A stretch of DNA of 39,650 bases, taken from positions 1 to 39,650 of the forward strand of contig CAJUIT010000023.1 of NCBI GenBank assembly GCA_910586565.1, given 5' to 3'. Every line of letters starts with the position of its first letter. Position 1 is the first letter of the stretch. The notes below the pieces were generated by a model. It was not told where the DNA came from. It worked only from the letters and a program-made list of their open reading frames with translations, and did no database searches. Shown piece by piece: positions 23,866 to 30,453 of this stretch. The stretch is from an uncultured Muribaculaceae bacterium (GTDB taxonomy: Bacteria; Bacteroidota; Bacteroidia; Bacteroidales; Muribaculaceae). A program made the position numbers and the translations under genes.

Positions 23866-23903
23866 AAACCTCAGCAGGCATTGGTGGAGGCCTGCTGAGG
23901 TTT
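23866..23903 (-). terminator. Terminator of the OB-fold lipoprotein gene and envelope operon
   Basis: A perfect 14-bp stem (23866-23879 with 23890-23903) with a 10-nt loop lies 29 nt past the stop. On the minus strand it is followed by CTTTTTATC. It may also work on the + strand, where TTTATG follows. Confidence 0.8.
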
Positions 23904-23931
23904 ATGTGTCAATGGAATGCTGTGCGGGTGA

Positions 23932-24543
23932 TTATTCGGGGAGGATTTCGTAGGAGGTGGCTACGATGTAGTAGGTGGAGAGGTAGGGTTTCCCCTCTTT
24001 TTCGGCGCGTTCGGCGATGCGGGCGCGGTAGTCGGCAATCTGAGCGGCAAAAGTTTCGATGTCGCCCTGCCCCTGAGCTTTGCGCTCGGTATCGCAGCCG
24101 GTAGCTGCGTTTTCAACAGCGGCAGCCTGCTCGGCACCGGCCTGTTCGGCAATCATTTTCACCTGTTCGGCGTGGTTGGCTTCGAGCTGTTTCACAGCTT
24201 CCTCATCCATGCGCGATTCAACAACAACACCTGTCACGCGGATGGGTTTGTGGATTGATTCTTTGGGGAATGCGCCTCCCATTTCAGGTGTGGCTTCGCA
24301 GCGAATCATTGTGTTTTCGTCGCTTCCGAGCACGAATGCTTTTTTGCCGCCATGTTTGCAGAGGTGGGAAACAACACCTTCAATTGTGATTGTGTCGCCG
24401 AGGAATGCTTCAGGGTTGGCAACGATTGTGTCAACGCCGAGGGCTTCAACTGTTTCTGCAGTGTTTTCTGTTTTGTTGCCGCAAGCGGTTGCAAGGGCGA
24501 GGCCGATGAATGCGATGGCCGAGAGGAAAATTGATTTCTTCAT
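23932..24543 (-). CDS. Lipoprotein with OB-fold-like domain
   Basis: A 203-aa protein with an N-terminal lipoprotein signal (lipobox LATAC, C21). Residues about 38-110 look like an OB-fold domain of the tRNA_anti-like type (AFLGDTITIEGVVSH ... IRVTGVVVES). They contain H60, C62 and H64 in SHLCKHGGKK, a possible metal or redox site. The rest is an alanine/glutamate-rich helical segment. It is the last gene of the block starting with the ABC ATPase. Function unknown. The OB-fold reading is by pattern only. Confidence 0.7.
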   Translation of the reverse strand: MKKSIFLSAIAFIGLALATACGNKTENTAETVEALGVDTIVANPEAFLGDTITIEGVVSHLCKHGGKKAFVLGSDENTMIRCEATPEMGGAFPKESIHKPIRVTGVVVESRMDEEAVKQLEANHAEQVKMIAEQAGAEQAAAVENAATGCDTERKAQGQGDIETFAAQIADYRARIAERAEKEGKPYLSTYYIVATSYEILPE

Positions 24544-24590
24544 AATTTATTTAATGGTTTGTTAAGTAATTTACGTATTGTAGGGGGGAA

Positions 24591-25853
24591 TCAGTCGCGC
24601 ATAACAGCGAACGGAATGAAAGAGAACACGCCGCACACGAGGGTGATGACGGGGGCAATCCAACGCACCGGGCAGCGGTGACGACGGTAGATGAACCACA
24701 GCATGATGGCGAGAATGGCATTGAGTGCCAGCGCTGCCGCCGAGAAGTGTCCGAAACGCGGATAAGCCAGCGAGTCGGTTGTGGAGACGAACGACAGTGT
24801 GTAGGGGAAGATGTAGCGTGCAACTTTCCCTGCCGTAGTGGCGGGTTTGTAGATATCGTAGGTGCCCAGGAGCGCATACCCCTCGGGAGTGCGCTCTATT
24901 GCGCTCCAGCGTGTGCAATCCTTTCCGGTGACACGGAATGTGAAGTTGAAAAGGTTACCCATCATCAGAACACTCTCGTTGCGTGGGTCGATTTTGCCGA
25001 TTGGCAGGGGGAGGGCGGTATACCCTTCGCGCTCGATGAACCAGGGATTATTGTCGGTGTCGACCATGAGGCCGATGATGTCGCGGTTCATCTCCTCAAG
25101 GATGAATACTTTCGAGGCTGTAACCCCCTCGGGGAGCTTGATGGCTGCCACGTAGGGGCGGCCGGCCTGTTGCTTGACGTGGAACACTTTTCCCGCGGCA
25201 TCGACCATGAGGTAGCCTTCGTCGTATTGCTTGCGCGAGGTTACGTTGGCCGAAAGGTCGGTGGCCGGGAAGGTGAAACCGCGTTTGGTGAGTGTTTCGG
25301 TGAAACGGCGCGAGCGGCTTTCGTTGATGGCGTTTGTGGCCATGTCGACAAATTCCATGCGGCCGTCGGGGGTGAAACGGAACACCTGATCGGCATCGGA
25401 AAGCTCAACGCGCACCGGCATTGATTCCATCATCATCCACACTCCGGGCTGACGCTTCACAATGTCGCGCGGCGAGCTGTTGTGCATCATCTCGTGTGTG
25501 CGCAGCGAGTGAACCGACACGGCTTTGCCACCGATTGTATCGGGCAGCTTTTCGTGGGCAAGCAGTTCCTTGTAGAACATCTGCGGAACGAGCGAGTCGC
25601 GTTCGTCGCGTGTGATTTCTGTTACTGCCGGGTCGGAACCGTCGGCGGGAATGGAGTCGAGCACCACTATCACAGGCTTCTGGCCGGGGCGTGCGCTGCT
25701 GAGAATCCACTTGTTGTTGACGGGTGAGAACGAGCAGAAGGGTTCGCCTGAGGGGGCAGGGAATGCGAGGGCATAGAGCCAGGGGAGGAACCAACTCATC
25801 ACGGCGATTGCCACGATGAAGAGAACTATTTTGGAAAAGATTTTTGTTTTCAT
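24591..25853 (-). CDS. DUF4857 domain-containing membrane protein
   Basis: A 420-aa protein starting at ATG 25853, 7 nt after the permease stop; the longer frame would use TTG at 25868. One hydrophobic segment lies at the N terminus (IVLFIVAIAVMSWFLPWLYA). A large extracytoplasmic part follows, with repeated beta-rich units, and two hydrophobic helices close the protein (SAAALALNAILAIMLWFIY and WIAPVITLVCGVFSFIPFAV). It fits my memory of the Bacteroidales DUF4857 family, which accompanies ABC-2 transporters. It may be the periplasm-facing partner of the ABC pair. Substrate unknown. Confidence 0.7.
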   Translation of the reverse strand: MKTKIFSKIVLFIVAIAVMSWFLPWLYALAFPAPSGEPFCSFSPVNNKWILSSARPGQKPVIVVLDSIPADGSDPAVTEITRDERDSLVPQMFYKELLAHEKLPDTIGGKAVSVHSLRTHEMMHNSSPRDIVKRQPGVWMMMESMPVRVELSDADQVFRFTPDGRMEFVDMATNAINESRSRRFTETLTKRGFTFPATDLSANVTSRKQYDEGYLMVDAAGKVFHVKQQAGRPYVAAIKLPEGVTASKVFILEEMNRDIIGLMVDTDNNPWFIEREGYTALPLPIGKIDPRNESVLMMGNLFNFTFRVTGKDCTRWSAIERTPEGYALLGTYDIYKPATTAGKVARYIFPYTLSFVSTTDSLAYPRFGHFSAAALALNAILAIMLWFIYRRHRCPVRWIAPVITLVCGVFSFIPFAVMRD

Positions 25854-25860
25854 GATTCGG

Positions 25861-26532
25861 TCAGTCAATCTGCCCCTCCTTGAAGCGATTTACAGAGTTG
25901 ATTGAAAAGAGAACTAACAGCAGGGTGAAGATTGCAGCTCCCCAAAGAATGCCGGTATAGGCCTGCGGAGCGGGCTGCATGAAGTAGATGCTCACGATGC
26001 CGAGGGCGATGAGCCCGAGTGCGATGCGGCGGCGCCAGCGTCCCTCAAGGCAAATCGATGAGGTGAGCAGGTAGGCATCGAAGCCTGCCAGATACCAGGG
26101 AATGGTTGTGAGCATCACGTGCCATGTCATTTCCGATGTTATGATTCCGCGGTAGTAGATGCCTATAATGAGTGCCTGCACAAGGAACACAACGAGCAGT
26201 TGCAGCAGCCCCGCCGTAACCATTGTGAGAATCATGCGGTTTTGCGGATAGGGGAGATGCAATGTGAGTTTAAGGCGCTTCTGTTGCATTTCGGGTGCCA
26301 TTTGCGCCCATCCCATCGCTATGCCGATGAGCAGCGGCACATATTTGATTGCATCAATGAAAGTCTGGTCCTTCATGAGCATGATGAGCCACACATGCTC
26401 CACACCGTGGGATGTGCTCACGCGGCGGATGCACATGATTGCATACACCGCAAAAAGCAGGGCGAGAATGAGCGAAAGCCAGAAAACACGCCGTGTTTTC
26501 AGTAGCTCTTTGAAAAATATCGCTTTAGTCAT
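25861..26532 (-). CDS. ABC-2 type transporter permease
   Basis: A 223-aa membrane protein with about six hydrophobic helices and little else, starting with a short cytoplasmic stretch ending FFKELLKTRR, which is typical of ABC-2 permeases. It lies 30 nt downstream of the ATPase gene and 7 nt upstream of the DUF4857 gene. Together with the ATPase it resembles the NosFY/GldAF arrangement. Direction and substrate of transport cannot be read. Confidence 0.8.
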   Translation of the reverse strand: MTKAIFFKELLKTRRVFWLSLILALLFAVYAIMCIRRVSTSHGVEHVWLIMLMKDQTFIDAIKYVPLLIGIAMGWAQMAPEMQQKRLKLTLHLPYPQNRMILTMVTAGLLQLLVVFLVQALIIGIYYRGIITSEMTWHVMLTTIPWYLAGFDAYLLTSSICLEGRWRRRIALGLIALGIVSIYFMQPAPQAYTGILWGAAIFTLLLVLFSINSVNRFKEGQID

Positions 26533-26562
26533 TTTGGATGGTTGTTAACGTGGGGTGATGAA

Positions 26563-27444
26563 TCAATAGCGGCCTGTGAGCCCGATGAACGCATCTTCAA
26601 GCGATGCGGGAGCTTCGGCTTTGAGGTCGGCGGCGGCAATGCCTTCGGCCGACAGAATCTGCTTTACCTCGTTGGGTTGTTTGAACGAATAGAATTCGTT
26701 TTCATTTCCCGTGTGCCAGGGGCTGTAAATGCCGTCGGTAGCACCGGGGAGTGCTCCGTCGGTATAGGAGTAGCGGCGCAGGGTCGACATAAGTTCCTTC
26801 ACGGGCATTTGAGTGAGGATGCGGCCATAGTCCATTATGATGCAGTCGTCGACGAGGCGTTCGAGGTCCTGGATGATGTGTGATGTCATGAACACGGTTT
26901 TCCCTTCGCTCTTCACGAAGTCGCGCAGATATTCGATGAACAGGCGGCGATATCCGGGGTCGAGTCCGAGCGAGAAGTCGTCGAGCATGAGGAGGTCGGC
27001 GTTCTGGGCGAGAATCAAACCGAGGGCCACCTGTGAGCGCTGGCCGTTTGACATTGATGAGATTTTTTGGTCGGGTGTTACGTGGAGTTTCTCCATTAGG
27101 CCGTAGTAGGCATCGCGGTTCCATTTCGGATAGAATTTTGAGTAGAACCGTTCTATTTCGGCGATTGTCATGAAGGCATATTGCACGTGCCCTTCAAGCA
27201 ACAGGGCTATGCGGCTGCGTGTTTGCGGCGACATTGCAGTGATGTCCTCGCCGAAAATGCGGCATTCTCCGCTCTGAGGCTTCAGAAAGCCCATGAGGAT
27301 GTTGATAGTGGTGGTTTTGCCGGTGCCGTTTTTGCCGAGCAGACCGAGGATGCGTCCCTGCGGAACCTCAAAGCTGAGATTCTCGTAGATGATGCGTCCG
27401 CGTCCGTAGCGTTGGCAAAGATTTTTGACTGAGATAACAGACAT
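26563..27444 (-). CDS. ABC transporter ATP-binding protein
   Basis: A 293-aa ATPase that would drive the adjacent permease. Walker A is GKNGTGKTT at 37-45, the signature is MSNGQRS at 131-137 (a variant of LSGGQ), and the H-loop histidine is H189 in FMTSH. Walker B ends LLMLDD at 151-156, with Asp156 where the catalytic glutamate normally stands. The expected Q-loop glutamine is also unclear (LLLEGHVQ). The C-terminal 80 residues form an extra domain as in NatA/CcmA-like exporters. It is the first gene of an ABC, permease, DUF4857, lipoprotein run. No TAnnTTTG box is seen upstream, only a 28-bp tandem repeat. Confidence 0.9.
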   Translation of the reverse strand: MSVISVKNLCQRYGRGRIIYENLSFEVPQGRILGLLGKNGTGKTTTINILMGFLKPQSGECRIFGEDITAMSPQTRSRIALLLEGHVQYAFMTIAEIERFYSKFYPKWNRDAYYGLMEKLHVTPDQKISSMSNGQRSQVALGLILAQNADLLMLDDFSLGLDPGYRRLFIEYLRDFVKSEGKTVFMTSHIIQDLERLVDDCIIMDYGRILTQMPVKELMSTLRRYSYTDGALPGATDGIYSPWHTGNENEFYSFKQPNEVKQILSAEGIAAADLKAEAPASLEDAFIGLTGRY

Positions 27445-27472
27445 AGATGTAGTGTTTAGAAGTCAGAAGTCA

Positions 27473-27524
27473 GAAGAAAGAAGTCAGAAGTGAGAGATTA
27501 GAAGAAAGAAGTCAGAAGTGAGAG
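27473..27524. repeat. Two-copy tandem repeat, 28-bp period
   Basis: A 24-nt unit (GAAGAAAGAAGTCAGAAGTG plus AGAG) occurs at 27473-27496 and 27501-27524, preceded by shorter AGAAGTC repeats. The mRNA-sense strand of the ABC operon leader is therefore pyrimidine-rich. Confidence 0.7.
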
Positions 27525-27616
27525 GGCTGTTGTTTTTTAGCTGACATCTTTTTGGGGTGACTCTTTATTTATGACGATTGGTGACTTGGTTCGTATAGGC
27601 TGTTTTTTTAATTCTG

Positions 27617-29152
27617 TTAGAAAATGAGGTTGAGCGAGAGGGTGGCTGCGATTGCGTGGCCGTGACCGGAATAGCAGGTTGAGGCTGCCGTGCCCTTGAT
27701 GCGCAGGGCTATAGAGGTGTCGAGCGCACGGGTCCAGGAGAGTGTGCCTCCGAAGGTTGTGGCGTCGCAGGTGAGCATTGCAAAGTTGTGGAGCACGGTT
27801 TGCGCGAGGTCGGATTTGAGATTCAACCCCTGAAGGTTTTCCTTTTCGGCCGATGCGAAGGTGCGGGCTCCGAACGCTTCCACCCCGATGCGGGTTGATT
27901 GCGCGGGAGCAATGGTCAAGCCGGCTCTCAGAGCGGGGGTGACGGAGGTTGCCCGCAGGGTGCGGTTGGGCTTGCGATAGTCCTCGTTGGAATAGCGGTA
28001 GCCGACTTCGGGGGTGATTGAAAGGCGCAGTTTGCCCCCCACGGGGAGCTGCATCGGCACCGATGCGGTTGCCGTGAGGTCGTCGTTGAGATAGTTGCGC
28101 CGTGAGCCGATTGCTTCGTAGTTGTTGCCAACCGAGCTGCCGAAGATGTTTTCAACCCCAAGTTTTCTCACAAATGTGGCATTCACGGCAGGTGCCATCA
28201 AAAGGTTGCCGGCATTGAACGAATAGGAGGCGAAGAGGTTGAAGTTGTTGCTGTGATTTACCGTGAGGGTGAGGTTGTTGAAATCGCGAAGCAACTGGTT
28301 CATGCGCAGATAGCCCATTGAGGCGTTGACCGAAAGCCCGTTTGCTCCCAGTGGAATGAGCTGCATGGTGGCGCTCCCGCCTATGCCGTTATAGGCCGAA
28401 TTTAAGCTGCTCAACCCGCTGAAACGCTGATAGAAGTTGCCGAGCCCGGTGAGGACGTAGGCGCGGATGTCGTTGTTTGGGTTGTAGAAGTCAACATCAC
28501 TTTCCTGATTATAGACATGGAGCGTGCCACCTACGCCTATTAGGTAGCGGGAGAGTGTGTAGGCTCCTCCCACCGACACGCTGAGGTCGGAAACAATGAT
28601 TTTGTCTCGGGGGTCGCGGTTGCGGTAGTCGATTTCGGCACGGTAAGATGCCTCGGCACCCCAGCTCCAACGCCCTGCAGTGCCGGCATATCCCCCTGAA
28701 AAGGCATATTGACGGGTTGAGAGGTCACCCCCGACCGAATCGCCGAACACGTAGGGTGCCACGAGACGGTAGTCGGCCGAGTTGTTCCAGCGGATGTTGC
28801 GGTAGTTTCCTGTGGTGAAGCGGGCCGATCCCCACACTTTTGTTGATTCGGATAGGGGCATGAACGATGTGGCACCGATGTTGCCGAGAGTGTGGCCCGT
28901 GCCCTGCTGCACCACCGCAGCCTCATCGCTCCGCTCTATCGAACCGGTGGCGCCGAACTGCTAGAGGGTGAAGTTGCGGAACCGCGACATCGCGGCGGGA
29001 TTGCCGCTGAAGGCTTCGGCCGGGCGCGCGAGCTGCTCCACAACGGCCGAATCTATGCGCTGCATCACGTCGGCCGCAGGGGCGGCCACGCAAGTTGCGG
29101 CGTGCGACAGTATTATAGCCGCTGCTGTGGAAATCAGTGGTGATAGCTTCAT
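27617..29152 (-). pseudogene. DUF6850 outer-membrane beta-barrel gene, interrupted by TAG
   Basis: Reading from ATG 29152, the frame gives a signal peptide (SPLISTAAAIILSHAATCVA) and 63 residues, then an amber stop at 28961-28963. The same frame resumes with QFGATGSIERSDEA and runs another 448 codons to the natural end. The full gene would be 511 codons. The downstream part is a beta-barrel protein of DUF6850 type with alternating hydrophobic strands and C-terminal SLNLIF, ending in Phe as expected for Bam substrates. Internal restart at GTG 28915 would lack a signal peptide and could not reach the outer membrane. Elsewhere in the window TAG is a normal stop (hsdR), so reassignment is unlikely. 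It is the last gene of the TonB-receptor operon. A sequencing or assembly error is possible. Confidence 0.75.
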
Positions 29153-29196
29153 GAGAATGTGCCGGATCTGTTTTAGAACCTGTCTTAAATAAGTTC

Positions 29197-30417
29197 TTAA
29201 AGTTTAATCAGTTCGAAATCAGCGCGTGAGTCGTTGGTGTCCTGCAGGATAACGCGGCCGTCGGCTTCGGTGGTCGCGGTTTTGCGGCGGAACACTTTTC
29301 CGAAGCGGTTGGGGTCTTTGTCAACATCGGAGATTGAGGCGTAGCTTATGTCAATACCTTTGCCGAGAGCTCCGTAGACATAGGAGGCTGCGTTGCCGAG
29401 GTTCACACCGTCGAGAATCCACTCGTTGGGGATGAGGTAGGCCTTGTCGTTGTGCATGTGGGTGCCGATAGTGTGGATGTAGTCATAACCGCCGTGATAT
29501 TGCGACAGATAATCCTCGGCAGTCATGCCTGCGGGGAACTTCACTAGTGCGTAGGAGCGGTTGCACTGGTTGGAAATAACCCAGATGGAAAGCGAATAGC
29601 AATACCATTTATCCAAATCCTCAACCGAGGGGTTGTTGGTATCCTGCGCATTATCGTCATACCATTCAAAATCGGCATCGGTGTGATTGAGCGCACCGGT
29701 CACCTGGGCGCTCCAGTCGATAGCCTGGTCTACGATTTTGATTGATTCGCCCGGGGCGATGGGGTGGTCGGTGCCGTTGCCGGGGATAACCCACACAGTG
29801 CCTGCGGTGAAGTTTACCTCCTTGTCGTTGGCGGGAGTGAGAATTTCAAAGGCGTTTGTGCGTGCATTCACGAATGCCGATTCTGCGATGCCTATGCCGT
29901 CGGCATAGATAGTTTCGTCGGTGTTGTTGTAAATGCGGATGTAGGAGTCGCGCAAACCGCCTGTTGCAGTGGCGTTGGGTGAGCCTGTGGCATAAATTTC
30001 AGCGAACACAAGCGAGCTTCCTGGATTGGAGAAGAACCAGTTGAGAGTAAGGCTGGTGTTTTCCGATATGGTTACCGAGCTGCCTGCCACGCGCAGATTC
30101 TTTTCAATGGTTTCTCCTTCGGGGCCGGTGACAACGGCTGTCATTGAGCCTTCATAGTCGTAGATGCCGAGAGGCACCGAGCCCATCGAGCTTGAAAGTG
30201 GATTGAGCGAAAAGCTTTCGCCTGTGTTCAGCTCCTTGAGGTTGACGATGGCGTTGGTGATGGTTTCGCGTGTGATTCCCTCGGGTAGGCGGTTATCGAA
30301 CGCGATAGCGATGTTGTCGGATGCGTCGTTATCGTTGTTGTCGACGCACGATGTGGCCACCACGGCAATTGCAAAGATTGCAGCCACACGAATGGCAAGT
30401 GAGTGGAGATATTTCAT
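29197..30417 (-). CDS. DUF4876 domain-containing lipoprotein
   Basis: A 406-aa surface or periplasmic lipoprotein with lipobox ATSC (C24). The N-terminal part looks like an Ig-like or carrier domain; the C-terminal two-thirds fit the DUF4876 pattern (IYATGSPNA, SYIRIYNNTDETIYADGIGI, IGTHMHNDKAYLIPNEWILDG). It sits 36 nt after the TonB-dependent receptor gene and 44 nt before the barrel gene. This suggests it is the receptor's companion lipoprotein, as SusD or XusB are to their receptors. It is not SusD-like itself, so a glycan substrate is not implied. Substrate unknown. Confidence 0.8.
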   Translation of the reverse strand: MKYLHSLAIRVAAIFAIAVVATSCVDNNDNDASDNIAIAFDNRLPEGITRETITNAIVNLKELNTGESFSLNPLSSSMGSVPLGIYDYEGSMTAVVTGPEGETIEKNLRVAGSSVTISENTSLTLNWFFSNPGSSLVFAEIYATGSPNATATGGLRDSYIRIYNNTDETIYADGIGIAESAFVNARTNAFEILTPANDKEVNFTAGTVWVIPGNGTDHPIAPGESIKIVDQAIDWSAQVTGALNHTDADFEWYDDNAQDTNNPSVEDLDKWYCYSLSIWVISNQCNRSYALVKFPAGMTAEDYLSQYHGGYDYIHTIGTHMHNDKAYLIPNEWILDGVNLGNAASYVYGALGKGIDISYASISDVDKDPNRFGKVFRRKTATTEADGRVILQDTNDSRADFELIKL

Positions 30418-30453
30418 AGAGTTTATTTATTGTTGGAAACGTAGTTTTATGTT

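Larger units (their letters stand above)
23339..23931. other. Unassigned C-rich intergenic region
   Basis: This 593-bp stretch has no supported gene. The + strand is strikingly C-rich and G-poor from about 23560 to 23790. A perfect TAnnTTTG box lies at 23499-23506 with an ATG 8 nt after it (23514), opening a 90-codon proline-rich frame that looks non-coding. A different short frame, GTG 23668 to stop 23841 (57 codons), ends in a more protein-like tail (EPFDILYIKAFVTH). The right edge is the terminator at 23866-23903. It may be a dispersed repeat or a non-coding RNA. Confidence 0.4.
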
